From NCBI GenBank assembly GCA_027490925.1, contig JAIXXF010000031.1, forward strand, positions 1 to 64,000: a stretch of 64,000 bases of DNA. Direction: 5' to 3'. The notes beneath the pieces were generated by a model. The model saw nothing but the letters and a program-made list of their open reading frames with translations. It did no database searches and was not told the DNA's origin. Positions within the stretch are counted from its first letter, which is position 1. Each line of letters starts with the position of its first letter. Of this stretch, positions 14,748-23,990 are shown in pieces. The position numbers and the translations under genes were made by a program. The stretch is from Comamonadaceae bacterium. GTDB lineage: Bacteria; Pseudomonadota; Gammaproteobacteria; Burkholderiales; Burkholderiaceae_C.

Positions 14748-17700
14748 TCACACCCGTTTGGCCCAGGCGGCGAGGTCGTCCAGGTAGCAGTACACCACCG
14801 GCACCACCACCAGCGTCAGCAGCGACGACGTGATGACGCCGCCAATCACCGCCTGTCCCATGGGGGCGCGTTGTTCCGAGCCTTCGGTCAGTGCAAAGGC
14901 TAACGGCACCATGCCGAACACCATGGCCAAGGTGGTCATCAAGATCGGGCGCAGCCGCACCTTGGCGGCCAGCAGCAGCGCGTCTTCGCGGCCCAAGCCA
15001 GTGCTGCCCGGCGTGCCGTCGCCTTCGCGCGCGCGGATGGCAAAGTCCACCAGCAAGATCGCGTTCTTGGTGACCAGGCCCATCAGCATCACCACGCCGA
15101 TCACCGAGAACATCGACAGCGTGGAGCCGAACATCAACAGCGCCAGCACCACGCCAATCAGCGTCAGCGGCAGCGCGGTCATCAGTGCCAGCGGTTGCAA
15201 GAAGCTCTTGAACTGGCTCGCCAAAATCATGTATATGAACACAATGGCCAACACCAAGGCCGAGATGGCGTAGCCAAACGACTCCTGCAAATTTTTGGTG
15301 GAGCCGCCGAACTGGTAGCGGTAACCCGGCGGGAAGTTGATCGTGTCCAGCGCCGCGCGAATGTCGTTGGACACCTCGCCCGCAGACCGATTGGCCACGT
15401 TGCCATTGACCGCCACTTCGCGGTTCAGGTCGCGCCGGTTGATCTGGTTGGCGCCGGTGGATTCCTGGATGCTCGCCACCTGGTTCAACCGCACCGTGCG
15501 CTGGGTGCCGTCGGCCCCGGTCAGGGTGAACGGCAGGCGCTCCAGGTCTTGCGGGGCGTTGCGGGCGTCGGGCGACAAGCGCACCTTGACGTCGTAGGTC
15601 TGGTCGTCGGGGGCGCGCCAGTTGCCCACGGTCTGCCCCGCCACCAGGGTGCGCAGCGCGCTGCCAATCGCGCCCACGCCCAGCCCCACATCGGCTGCGG
15701 CGTCGCGCCGTACCGCCACGTTCAGCGTGGGTTTGTCGGCCTTGATGCTGGAGTCCAAATCCACCAGGCCGGGAATGTTGCGGATCTTCTCGTTCACCAG
15801 CCGGGTGAGACGTTCCAGCTCTTTGAGGTCGGGCCCTTGCAAAGAAAACTCGATCTGCTTTTGCCCGCCCACCGAGTCCAGCAGCCCGACGTGGGTGACG
15901 GTGATGCCCGGCACCTGGCGCAGCCGCTCCCGCAGCACGTTGGACATCTGGTCCACGCTGCGGCTGCGTTGGTCGCGGTCCACCAAACGCACATAGACAC
16001 TGGCGTAGATCTTTCCTTGGGCGTTGCCGGTGTTCACGGTGGCCAGGGTGTACTTGACCTCGGGGAACTCGTGCAGGATGGCGTCCACCTGCCGGGCCTT
16101 GGCCTCGGTGACCTCAATGGACGAACCCACTGGCGTGTAGAAGCTCAGCGACGTTTCAGAAAAGTCCGCCTTGGGCACGAACTCGGTGCCCAGCAAGGGC
16201 ACCATGAACACGCTGGTGACGAACACCGCCAGCGCCATGCCCACCGTGGCCAGCTTGTGCCGCAGCGACCAGCGCAGCAGGGTTTGGTAGCCCTCGGCCA
16301 GTTGCTCGGTGCCACGGTCAAACGCACCGGTCACGCGGCCAATGGTCTTGTCGTACCAGGTCACGGGTGGTCCCTGCTTGCCGTGGGTGTCAATCGCCGG
16401 GTCGTGCCACACGCTGGAGAGCATGGGGTCGAGCGTGAAGCTCACGAACATCGAGATCAGCACCGCCGCCACGATGGTGATGCCGAACTCATGGAAGAAC
16501 TTGCCGATGATCCCGCCCATGAAGCCAATCGGCAAAAACACCGCCACGATCGAGAAGGTGGTGGCCAGCACCGCCAGCCCGATTTCTTGCGTGCCTTCCA
16601 TTGAAGCCACGTAAGGCGACTTGCCCATTTGCACATGCCGCACGATGTTCTCGCGCACCACGATGGCGTCGTCGATCAACAAGCCCACACACAGGCTGAG
16701 TGCCATCAGCGTGATCATGTTCACCGTGAAGCCGAACATATGCATGAACAAGAAGGTGCCCACAATGGCGATAGGCAGCGTGAGACCGGTGATGACAGTG
16801 GAGCGCCACGAGTTGAGGAACAAGAACACGATCAGCACGGTGAGCACCGCGCCTTCAATGAGCGTGCGGCGCACGTTGTCCACCGCCACGCGGATGGGGC
16901 GCGAGCCGTCGCTGATCGGCTCCAGCCGCACACCGGGCGGCAACTGCGGCGCGATGTCGGCAATGGCTTTCTTCAGGCCGTCGGTCACCGCGATGGTGTT
17001 GTCGTCCTGGGACTTTTGCACCTGCAGCACCAGAGTGCGTTGGCCGTTGTAGAGCGCCAGGCTCTCCACCTCTTGCGCGCCGTCGCTCACCCGGGCCACC
17101 TGTTCCAACCGAATGGGCGCGGCCGAGCCGCGTTTGGCCACCACGATGCGGTTGAAGTCCTCGGGCCGCTGCATGCGCGAGACCACCTGCACCACCCGCT
17201 CCTGTTCCAGCGACCGCACCGCACCCACCGGCAGGTCTTGGTTTTCGGTGCGCACCGCGTTGGCCACCTGCTCGGCCGTGACGCCCAGCGCCTCCATGGC
17301 CTGCGGGTTAAGGTAGATGTTGACCTCGCGCTTGGTGCCGCCCACCAGGGTGACGGAGCCCACGCCGCGCACGTTTTCCAACCGCTTCTTCAGCACCTGG
17401 TCGGCCCAGCTGGTGAGTTCCACCGGGGACATGGAAGCAGCCGCCGCAGCGCCGGGCCGCCCCAAGCATGGCGCGGCCCCCTCGGGGGGCAGCGAACCAC
17501 ACGCAGTGGGGAGCGTGGGGGCGTCAGGCAACACCGCCACAGACCAAATCGCCCGGCTCGCCGGATCAAACCGCAGCACACGCGGTTCGTCCACCTCGTC
17601 GCGGAACGTGGGGCGGATGGCGGCAATGCGTTCGCGCACGTCTTCGGCCGCCTTGCGCCCGTCCACCGACAACTGGAACTCCACGATCACCACCGATTGG

Positions 17701-17960
17701 CTCTCGTAGCTGCGCGAGGTCAGCGCGTTGATGCCCGCGATCGCGTTCACGCCTTCTTCCACCTTCTTGGTGACCTCGCTCTCCACGATCTCGGGCGACG
17801 CGCCGGGGTACGACGTGGTGATGACCACCACCGGGAAGTCGATGTTGGGGAACTGGTCCACCTGCAACCGCTGGTAAGAGAACATGCCCAGCACCACCAG
17901 CGCGAGCATCACCATGGTCGCAAAGACCGGGTTCTTGAGACTGACCTGGGTGAACCACAT
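14748..17960 (-). CDS. RND efflux transporter, HAE1 family inner-membrane pump
   Basis: A 1070-residue proton-driven pump with the standard layout: TM1 (ATMVMLALVVLGMFSYQRL), a first periplasmic loop, TM2-6, a second loop and TM8-12. Motifs such as VVITTSYPGASPEIVESEVTKKVE, GLLIDDAIVVRENI and TKNAILLVDFAIRAREG support it. It is longer than usual because about 30 residues (containing ACGSLPPEGAAPCLGRPG) are inserted in the first periplasmic domain just after AVLPDAPT; this is a translated 80-bp repeat. The gene starts 3 bases after the membrane-fusion gene. Substrate is not readable. Confidence 0.95.
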   Translation of the reverse strand: MWFTQVSLKNPVFATMVMLALVVLGMFSYQRLQVDQFPNIDFPVVVITTSYPGASPEIVESEVTKKVEEGVNAIAGINALTSRSYESQSVVIVEFQLSVDGRKAAEDVRERIAAIRPTFRDEVDEPRVLRFDPASRAIWSVAVLPDAPTLPTACGSLPPEGAAPCLGRPGAAAAASMSPVELTSWADQVLKKRLENVRGVGSVTLVGGTKREVNIYLNPQAMEALGVTAEQVANAVRTENQDLPVGAVRSLEQERVVQVVSRMQRPEDFNRIVVAKRGSAAPIRLEQVARVSDGAQEVESLALYNGQRTLVLQVQKSQDDNTIAVTDGLKKAIADIAPQLPPGVRLEPISDGSRPIRVAVDNVRRTLIEGAVLTVLIVFLFLNSWRSTVITGLTLPIAIVGTFLFMHMFGFTVNMITLMALSLCVGLLIDDAIVVRENIVRHVQMGKSPYVASMEGTQEIGLAVLATTFSIVAVFLPIGFMGGIIGKFFHEFGITIVAAVLISMFVSFTLDPMLSSVWHDPAIDTHGKQGPPVTWYDKTIGRVTGAFDRGTEQLAEGYQTLLRWSLRHKLATVGMALAVFVTSVFMVPLLGTEFVPKADFSETSLSFYTPVGSSIEVTEAKARQVDAILHEFPEVKYTLATVNTGNAQGKIYASVYVRLVDRDQRSRSVDQMSNVLRERLRQVPGITVTHVGLLDSVGGQKQIEFSLQGPDLKELERLTRLVNEKIRNIPGLVDLDSSIKADKPTLNVAVRRDAAADVGLGVGAIGSALRTLVAGQTVGNWRAPDDQTYDVKVRLSPDARNAPQDLERLPFTLTGADGTQRTVRLNQVASIQESTGANQINRRDLNREVAVNGNVANRSAGEVSNDIRAALDTINFPPGYRYQFGGSTKNLQESFGYAISALVLAIVFIYMILASQFKSFLQPLALMTALPLTLIGVVLALLMFGSTLSMFSVIGVVMLMGLVTKNAILLVDFAIRAREGDGTPGSTGLGREDALLLAAKVRLRPILMTTLAMVFGMVPLAFALTEGSEQRAPMGQAVIGGVITSSLLTLVVVPVVYCYLDDLAAWAKRV
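17443..17522. repeat. 80-bp repeat A, translated inside the RND pump gene
   Basis: 79 of 80 bases match repeat B (18007-18086); the one difference is T versus A in CCAAGCATGG / CCAAGCAAGG. It contains two hairpin-forming parts, GCCCCC-TC-GGGGGC and CCACACGC...GCGTGGGG. I recognise this as a repeat common between genes in Comamonadaceae; here it lies inside a reading frame. Confidence 0.85.
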
Positions 17961-17963
17961 GGC

Positions 17964-19205
17964 TCAGCGTGCCGGGGCAGGGTTGGATGCGGCGTCAACA
18001 GAAGACGCCGCAGCGCCGGGCCGCCCCAAGCAAGGCGCGGCCCCCTCGGGGGGCAGCGAACCACACGCAGTGGGGAGCGTGGGGGCCAGTTTCACGGGGG
18101 TGCCCTCCCGCAGCGCGCCCACCGAGCCGCGCACCACCTGCGTGCCTGTGGGCAGGCCGGTCACAGCCACCCAGCGTTCGCCCGCGTGCTCGCCGCTTTG
18201 GCCGGTGCCCACGGGCAGATGAACGATCTGGCTGTTGTTCACCGCCTGCACATAAGGCGCGGGTTTGTCGGTGCGCACCGCCGTCAACGGCACGGCCAAA
18301 GCGGTGACCGCGCCGGTGCCCAACACGCCTTGTAAGAAGGTGCCCTGGCGCAACCCCTCGGTGGTGGGCAGGGCCAAATACATCACCACGCTGCGGCTGC
18401 CCGCTTGCACGGTGGGGTTGATGCGCGCCACCTTGGCGGCCAGGGTGCGCGGGGCGCGGGCGCTGTCCGCGTCCAGTCGCAGCACAGCGCTTTGGCCCAC
18501 CCGCACGTCCAGCGCGTCGCTGGCGCTCAGCGTGGCCTCCAGTTCCAGCTGGCGCAAATCCACAATTTCAATGACGCGGGCGTCCACGCCCACCCGTTCA
18601 CCGGGCTGTACCAGCCGCTGTGCCACCAGGCCCGCCATGGGCGCCACCAGCACGCTGTCTTGCACCGCTTTGTTGGCAATGTCCACCGCCGCCAGCGCCG
18701 CTTGGTAGGTGGCCTGCGCGCCGTTCAGGTTGGCTTGGGACGTGTCCAGCGCCGTGGCAGAAATAAAGCCCTGCTTCACCAGCGCCTGGTTGTTGTCCAG
18801 CTGCCGCTGGGCAATGGCCACCTGTGCCTTGGCCGCGTCCGCCTGGTCTTGCGCCTGCCGCTGCCGCGCGCGGAACTCGGTCGGCTCAATGCGCGCCACC
18901 ACCTGGCCCGCCTTCACCGCGTCCCCCTCCCGCACCACCAGCGCCTGCACCTCGCCCGCCACGCGGGCCTTCACCACGGCCGAGTTCACCGCCCGCACCG
19001 TGCCCGAAATGGGCACACCCACCTGCAAGGCCTGCTCGACAGCGGCCACCAGATCCGCTGGGGTGAGTTCCACCACGGTTTGGGCTTGGGTGTTGGCCGC
19101 CAAGGCGGCCTGCTGGGCTTTGCGGCCGGAGAGGGCGCGGAAGACGCCTGCGGCTAAGAGGGCCAAGACCAGGGCGGCAATGGCCCATTTCCACCAGCGT
19201 TTCAT
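17964..19205 (-). CDS. RND efflux periplasmic adaptor (membrane fusion protein)
   Basis: A 413-residue adaptor. An N-terminal membrane anchor (WWKWAIAALVLALLAAGVF), a lipoyl half-motif (GTVRAVNSAVVKARVAGEVQ), a coiled-coil hairpin (about 100-190) and beta-barrel domain (LVAPMAGLVAQRLVQPGERV) are visible. The start MKRWWKW has an AAGGAA ribosome site; the frame is open 43 codons further upstream without one. The C-terminus after GTPVKLAPT is not native: it is the translated repeat B, read in the same frame as in the pump, followed by SSVDAASNPAPAR. It precedes the RND pump with a 3-base gap. Confidence 0.93.
   Translation of the reverse strand: MKRWWKWAIAALVLALLAAGVFRALSGRKAQQAALAANTQAQTVVELTPADLVAAVEQALQVGVPISGTVRAVNSAVVKARVAGEVQALVVREGDAVKAGQVVARIEPTEFRARQRQAQDQADAAKAQVAIAQRQLDNNQALVKQGFISATALDTSQANLNGAQATYQAALAAVDIANKAVQDSVLVAPMAGLVAQRLVQPGERVGVDARVIEIVDLRQLELEATLSASDALDVRVGQSAVLRLDADSARAPRTLAAKVARINPTVQAGSRSVVMYLALPTTEGLRQGTFLQGVLGTGAVTALAVPLTAVRTDKPAPYVQAVNNSQIVHLPVGTGQSGEHAGERWVAVTGLPTGTQVVRGSVGALREGTPVKLAPTLPTACGSLPPEGAAPCLGRPGAAASSVDAASNPAPAR
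18007..18086. repeat. 80-bp repeat B, translated as the C-terminus of the membrane-fusion protein
   Basis: Second copy of the repeat at 17443-17522, in the same orientation, 564 bases away. It encodes the same peptide in the same frame, and both copies are preceded in the protein by APT or PT followed by LPTACGS. Confidence 0.85.
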
Positions 19206-19469
19206 CGATGATTCCTTGGTTGCTGGAGCGTCTGAGAGACGTGATGTCGAAAACACATGGCGAGCGGACGACCGACACCAATCGAGTGAAGCGTCATTGT
19301 TGACACCTAATGTGATACCGCCCGGCCAGAACAATGAAATTGGTCATTGAAATAAAAAACGTGGCCGTAATCGATCAACGAAAACGCAAGAAACCGGATA
19401 GAGCTGAGCCGTCGTTCTGCTGCGATAAAGGGGACACCAGATTGTCAAGCCGCGGCGGCATTGACGGAT

Positions 19470-19793
19470 ATGCTGTGTCACATGGTCGATATTGCTTTTT
19501 TCAACGCTGTTGTTTATCGAATCACTTATCCGAACGGAAAAATCTACGTTGGTCAGGACCGAACCAACAGCATCAACTACTTCGGAAGTGCTAGTTCGGA
19601 GGTCATTGCGGCGGACTTTTCAGCCGAGCAGCGAAAAAGTTTCACGATCACCCGCGACATTCTTTGGGGGTCGCCGTCTGCAACGAGGGCTGAGATAAAT
19701 CGGGTCGAACTCCACTTCATCACAACTTTGCGTGCCAACGACCCGGCTGTGGGTTACAACCACTGGCCACCTTTCCCTGCTGCGGAGTGTTGA
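19470..19793 (+). CDS. Small GIY-YIG nuclease family protein
   Basis: A protein of about 107 residues with VVYRITYPNGKIYVGQDRT, the two-strand GIY-YIG core, then INYFGSAS, a FTITRDILW segment and a C-terminal VELHFITTLRANDPAVGYN. Catalytic-type residues of the family (Tyr pair, Arg in QDRT region, Glu in VELHF) are present. Orphan single-domain members of this sort occur sporadically in Comamonadaceae. The start is uncertain: ATG at 19470 or 19482, neither with a strong ribosome site. Local GC is clearly lower than that of its neighbours, which suggests transfer. It is divergent from the pump operon. Confidence 0.7.
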   Translation: MLCHMVDIAFFNAVVYRITYPNGKIYVGQDRTNSINYFGSASSEVIAADFSAEQRKSFTITRDILWGSPSATRAEINRVELHFITTLRANDPAVGYNHWPPFPAAEC

Positions 19794-19904
19794 CGTTGAT
19801 CTTCGCCGGGCAATGCTTAAACACTCCCCCCATTTTTCTAAGCCTGCGGCCAGAGCTGACGGCCGATGGATAAGGGGCGCGCGGCGCAATGGCTCTACGA
19901 GCCA

Positions 19905-21113
19905 TCAATAAAACGCCTGCAACCCCGTCTGAGCCCGTCCCAAAATCAGCGCATGCACATCATGCGTTCCCTCGTAGGTGTTCACCGTTTCCAGATTGAT
20001 CATGTGGCGGATGACGTGGTACTCGTCGTGGATGCCGTTGCCGCCGTGCATGTCTCGGGCCAGGCGGGCAATGTCCAGCGCTTTGCCGCAGCTGTTGCGT
20101 TTGATCAGGCTGATCATTTCGGGCTGGTCTTGGCCTTGGTCCATCAGGCGGCCCACGCGCAAGCAGCCTTGTAGGCCGAGCGCGATTTCGGTTTGCATGT
20201 CGGCCAGTTTTTTCTGGATGAGCTGGTTTTGCGCCAGCGGGCGGCCAAACTGCACCCGGTCCAGGGTGTACTGGCGGGCGGCGTGCCAGCAAAATTCGGC
20301 AGCACCCAACGCGCCCCAGGCAATGCCGTAGCGGGCCTTGTTGAGGCAGCCAAACGGGCCTTTCAACCCGGCCACGTGGGGCAGCAGGTTGGCCTCGGGC
20401 ACAAACACGTCGTCCATCACAATTTCACCGGTGATGCTGGCGCGCAGGCTCATCTTGCCTTCGATCTTGGGGGCGCTCAGGCCCGGCATGCCTTTTTCCA
20501 GCACAAAGCCGCGGATGCATTCCTGCCCGCCCATCGAGCCGTCCTCGTTGGCCAATTTGGCCCAAACCACGAACACGTCGGCGATCGGGCTGTTGGTGAT
20601 CCACATCTTGCTGCCCTTGAGCAGGTAGCCGCTCACACCGTCACGTTCAGCCGGTTTGGCCCGCGTCAGCATGCCGGCCGGGTCGGAGCCGTGGTTGGGT
20701 TCGGTCAGGCCAAAGCAGCCCACCCATTCGCCGGTGGCGAGCTTTGGCAGGTACTTTTGCTTTTGCGCTTCGCTGCCGTAGGCGTTGATGGGGTGCATGA
20801 CCAGTGAGCTTTGTACGCTGATGGCGCTGCGGTAGCCGCTGTCCACCCGCTCCACTTCACGGGCGATCAGACCGTAGGCCACGTAACTCAGGCCTGCGCA
20901 GCCGAAGCCTTCGATGGTGGAGCCGAGGAAACCCATGGCCCCGGCCTCGTTCATGATCTCGCGGTCGAACTTTTCGTGGCGCGCCGCCATCAAAACGCGG
21001 GTTTGCAGTTTGTCTTGGCAAAAGGCGTGTGCGGCTTCGGCGATGGCGCGTTCTTCATCGGTGAGCTGCTGACCCAGCAAAAACGGGTCTTGCCAGTCGA
21101 ATTTGGCTTTCAT
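19905..21113 (-). CDS. gcdH: Glutaryl-CoA dehydrogenase (acyl-CoA dehydrogenase family)
   Basis: A 402-residue flavoenzyme that oxidises and decarboxylates glutaryl-CoA to crotonyl-CoA in lysine and tryptophan breakdown. Typical blocks are [35 protein letters not shown], and [40 protein letters not shown]; the Glu in TYEGTHD is the catalytic base. The start [10 protein letters not shown] has a GAGGAC ribosome site; the frame continues 11 codons upstream without one. No partner genes of the pathway lie alongside. Confidence 0.93.
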   Translation of the reverse strand: MKAKFDWQDPFLLGQQLTDEERAIAEAAHAFCQDKLQTRVLMAARHEKFDREIMNEAGAMGFLGSTIEGFGCAGLSYVAYGLIAREVERVDSGYRSAISVQSSLVMHPINAYGSEAQKQKYLPKLATGEWVGCFGLTEPNHGSDPAGMLTRAKPAERDGVSGYLLKGSKMWITNSPIADVFVVWAKLANEDGSMGGQECIRGFVLEKGMPGLSAPKIEGKMSLRASITGEIVMDDVFVPEANLLPHVAGLKGPFGCLNKARYGIAWGALGAAEFCWHAARQYTLDRVQFGRPLAQNQLIQKKLADMQTEIALGLQGCLRVGRLMDQGQDQPEMISLIKRNSCGKALDIARLARDMHGGNGIHDEYHVIRHMINLETVNTYEGTHDVHALILGRAQTGLQAFY

Positions 21114-21210
21114 GCGGGTGTCCTCGGGTGGTGGCGGCCGGGCCAACGGGGCCCGGCTTGGGGGGTGATTCGAGTGTAATCAGGCCAGTGTTGAACAAAG
21201 GGTCATCCAC

Positions 21211-21750
21211 ATGACAAGTACAGAAACCATCATTCTCGGCGGCGGGTGCTTTTGGTGCACCGAGGCCGTGTTTGTCCGAGTGCGTGGCATCACCGACGTG
21301 GAGTCGGGCTACGCCAACGGCCACACCCAAAACCCCACTTACGAGCAGGTGTGCACCGGCACCACCGGCCACAACGAGGTGGTGAAGCTGGCGTACGACA
21401 CGGCCCACATCTCGCTGCGCGAGATTCTGGAAATCTTCTACCTCATTCATGACCCCACCACGCCCAACCGCCAGGGCAACGACGTGGGCACCCAGTACCG
21501 CAGCGGCATTTACACCACCACGCCCGCGCAACTGGCCGAGGCCGAGGCCTTTGTGCGCGCCCTGGACGCGTCGGGCGCATACAGCCGCCCCATCGTCACC
21601 GAGGTCACGGCGCTGCAAAACTACACCGCCGCCGAGGACTACCACCAAGACTTCTTCGAGCGCAACCCCCACCAGGGTTACTGCGTGGCGGTGGCGGGCC
21701 CCAAGGTGGCCAAATTCAAAAAGACGTTTGCCGATCGGGTGAAGGATTGA
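21211..21750 (+). CDS. msrA: Peptide methionine sulfoxide reductase A
   Basis: A 179-residue enzyme reducing S-methionine sulfoxide. The active-site motif GGGCFWCTEAVF is at residues 10-21, with GYANG, GHNEVVKL, and RQGNDVGTQYRSGIY. The C-terminal NPHQGYCVAVAGPKVAKFKK is also typical. Its stop codon overlaps the TTG start of the ABC ATPase (TTGA), so it is likely co-transcribed with the metal-uptake-like cluster. Confidence 0.95.
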   Translation: MTSTETIILGGGCFWCTEAVFVRVRGITDVESGYANGHTQNPTYEQVCTGTTGHNEVVKLAYDTAHISLREILEIFYLIHDPTTPNRQGNDVGTQYRSGIYTTTPAQLAEAEAFVRALDASGAYSRPIVTEVTALQNYTAAEDYHQDFFERNPHQGYCVAVAGPKVAKFKKTFADRVKD

Positions 21751-22493
21751 TTAACACGCAGGGTGTTCGGTTCGCCTACCCCGGCGCTGCCGCGCTGGCG
21801 TTTCCCGACGTGGCGGTACCGCAGGGCGGCACGCTGCTCCTGCGCGGCGATTCCGGCAGCGGTAAGTCCACCTGGCTGGCGCTGGTGGCGGGGCTGCGCA
21901 GCGCCAGCGCGGGCCGTGTGGTGGTGGCGGACCAGGCCCTGGCCGAACTGCCCCCCGCCGCCCGCGACGCCTGGCGCGCCCGCACCCTGGGCTGGGTACC
22001 GCAGCGGCTGCAACTGAGCGAGGCGCTGTCGGTGCACGACAACCTGGCGCTGGCCTTCTACGCCGCCGGTCTGCCCATCAACCACACGGCGCTGGCGGAC
22101 ACGCTGGCCGCGCTGGACCTCACCGCGCTGGCCGCGCGCAAGCCGCACACCTTGTCTGGCGGGCAGGCGCAGCGCGTGGCCGTGGCGCGGGCGGTGTTGC
22201 GCCGCCCGCGCGTGATCTTGGCCGACGAGCCTACCGCCAGCCTGGACGACACCGCCGCCGCTGCGAGCCTGCACCTGTTGCACACCACCGCGCAGCGCTG
22301 TGGCGCGACCCTAGTGGTGGCCACCCACGACGCCCGCGTGCCCCGCGCCTGGCCGCACGCCGCGCTGGTGCGTCTGGGCGAACCCACCCCGCCGCTGGCG
22401 GCCATGCCCGGCTGCGGGCCAGACCCCGAAAAAATGCCCCCAGCGGCACACGCGCGTTCTGTTGGTGGTCAAACTGGCCACCAACCCACGTGA
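21747..22493 (+). CDS. ABC transporter ATP-binding protein (LolD/MacB-like), first gene of a metal-uptake-like cluster
   Basis: A 248-residue ATPase with Walker A GDSGSGKST, signature LSGGQAQRVAVARA, Walker B VILADEPTASLDD and a VATHD H-loop. The only plausible start is TTG overlapping the msrA stop. The C-terminal 30 or so residues (GPDPEKMPPAAHARSV...) are not typical of the family and the last codons are inside a repeat element. It pairs with the permease 17 bases downstream. ATPases of this subfamily occur in the zinc-responsive operons of Pseudomonas (PA4063-4066) and Vibrio (zrg); zinc as substrate here is inference from the neighbours. Confidence 0.88.
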   Translation: MINTQGVRFAYPGAAALAFPDVAVPQGGTLLLRGDSGSGKSTWLALVAGLRSASAGRVVVADQALAELPPAARDAWRARTLGWVPQRLQLSEALSVHDNLALAFYAAGLPINHTALADTLAALDLTALAARKPHTLSGGQAQRVAVARAVLRRPRVILADEPTASLDDTAAAASLHLLHTTAQRCGATLVVATHDARVPRAWPHAALVRLGEPTPPLAAMPGCGPDPEKMPPAAHARSVGGQTGHQPT

Positions 22494-22524
22494 AATAAGG
22501 CGTTGTTGCTATGAATACCGCAGC
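22471..22524 (+). repeat. Comamonad interspersed element, copy 3 (ATPase/permease junction)
   Basis: AAACTGGCCACCAACCCACG, TGAAATAAGGCGTTGTTGCT and ATGAATACCGCAGC match the family layout. The terminal palindrome GCTAT...GCAGC contains the permease start codon, and the TAAGG that acts as its ribosome site is also within the element. Confidence 0.6.
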
Positions 22525-23725
22525 ATTGTCTTGGCGTTACCTGTCGGCACGGCCCCTGGCAGCGGCCCTGAACGTGCTGTTGCTGGCGTTGGCGCTGGCC
22601 GCCATCACCGTGGTGTTGCTGGTGCGGGCGCAGGTGGACCGCGCCTTCGAGCGCGACCTGGCAGGCATCGACGTGGTGGTGGGCGCCAAAGGCAGCCCAC
22701 TGCAGCTCATCTTGTCGGGCGTGTTCCACCTGGACGTGCCGCCCGGTAACGTCGCGCTGGCCGACGTGGCGGCGCTGCACACCCACCCGCAGGTGGCCGA
22801 ACTCATTCCCCTCAGTTTGGGCGACAGCTGGCGCGGGCACCGCATCGTCGGCACCACCCCGGCCTACCTGCAGCACTACGGCGTCACCGTGGCGCAAGGT
22901 ACGCTGTGGGCCCAACCTTTGCAGGCCGTGCTGGGCGCCCAGGTGGCGCAAGCCAAAGACGGCCAAGCCGCTTTGAAGGTGGGCGACCAATTTGTGGGCT
23001 CCCACGGGCTGGGTGGGGGCGGCCACCCGCACGGCGACCAGCCCTACACCGTGAGCGGTGTGCTCGCGCCGTGCGGCTGCGTGCTGGACCGCCTGGTGCT
23101 GACCAGCCTGGAATCGGTGTGGGCGGTGCACGAAGGCGACATCGCCCAGGACGAGGCCGACCGCGCAGCGCTGGCCGCCGAACGCGAGGTGACCTTGGCG
23201 CTGATCCGCTACAAAAGCCCGCTGGCGGCGTTGGGCTTTCCGCGCTTCGTCAACACCACCACACCCATGCAGGCGGCCGCTCCGGCGGTGGAAATCACGC
23301 GCCTGTTGCGCCTGGTGGGGGTGGGCAGCGAGGTGCTGCGTGGCTTTGGCTGGGTGCTGCTGGCGGTGGCGGCGTTGAGTACCTTCATCGCCCTGTGGCA
23401 CGCGGTGCGTGAACGCCGGGCCGACCTGGCCACGCTGCGCATGCTGGGCGCGCCGCCGCGCCGGGTGGCCGCGCTGCTGCTGGCCGAGGCGGGCTGGTTG
23501 GCCCTGCTGGCCACCGCGCTCGGGCTGGCGCTGGGCCACGGCCTGACCGGCCTGCTTGGTTGGGCCTTGCCCCCCGACCAGGCCCTGGGCCTGACCGGTG
23601 CCCTGTGGGTCGCCGACGAACTGTGGGTGCCCGCGCTGGCCCTGGGCGTGGCGGCGCTTGCCGCGCTGCTGCCCGCCTGGCAGGCCTACCGGGTGGACGT
23701 GGCCGAGCTGCTGAACCCGGCGTGA
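22511..23725 (+). CDS. MacB/FtsX-like ABC permease with His-rich loop
   Basis: A 404-residue permease. A first membrane helix (NVLLLALALAAITVVLLV) is followed by a periplasmic domain of about 240 residues, then three helices near the C-terminus (RGFGWVLLAVAALSTFIALW; LLLAEAGWLALLATALGLALG; WVPALALGVAALAALLPAW). The periplasmic part has SHGLGGGGHPHGDQPY, a His/Gly loop, and LAPCGCVLDRL, both suited to metal binding. Members of this subfamily stand next to DUF3299 and DUF2796 proteins in zinc-regulated operons. Start codon and ribosome site lie in a repeat element. Confidence 0.85.
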   Translation: MNTAALSWRYLSARPLAAALNVLLLALALAAITVVLLVRAQVDRAFERDLAGIDVVVGAKGSPLQLILSGVFHLDVPPGNVALADVAALHTHPQVAELIPLSLGDSWRGHRIVGTTPAYLQHYGVTVAQGTLWAQPLQAVLGAQVAQAKDGQAALKVGDQFVGSHGLGGGGHPHGDQPYTVSGVLAPCGCVLDRLVLTSLESVWAVHEGDIAQDEADRAALAAEREVTLALIRYKSPLAALGFPRFVNTTTPMQAAAPAVEITRLLRLVGVGSEVLRGFGWVLLAVAALSTFIALWHAVRERRADLATLRMLGAPPRRVAALLLAEAGWLALLATALGLALGHGLTGLLGWALPPDQALGLTGALWVADELWVPALALGVAALAALLPAWQAYRVDVAELLNPA

Positions 23726-23990
23726 ATGCGGGCCGCGGCCAGGGGCTGCCCTGACGCGCATGGCCCGGTGTGGTGGACGGCCGGGCAGACGGGTGGATGG
23801 TTGAGTCGGTGGATGGTGACGTTGGATGGGTGGTCGGTGAGTCTCGATGCGGGTATAGAAGTGGGAGTAGAGGTGGGGGAAGGGATGGTTGTGTGAAGTT
23901 GGCTGGACACGTCGGGTGGGTTCGCTGGGCCGCGAGCGTGTTCAAAAACGGTTGGTTTTTAATGAATGTCGTTTTTTTTAGAGGTTTTTC

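Noticed and set aside
15195-16604. 469-residue plus-strand frame opposite the RND pump
   Set aside because: His/Gln/Arg-rich shadow of the RND gene.
21747-23725. LolD/LolC lipoprotein export pair
   Set aside because: The permease has a His-rich loop and only one gene of FtsX type, and neighbours are DUF3299 and a metal receptor.
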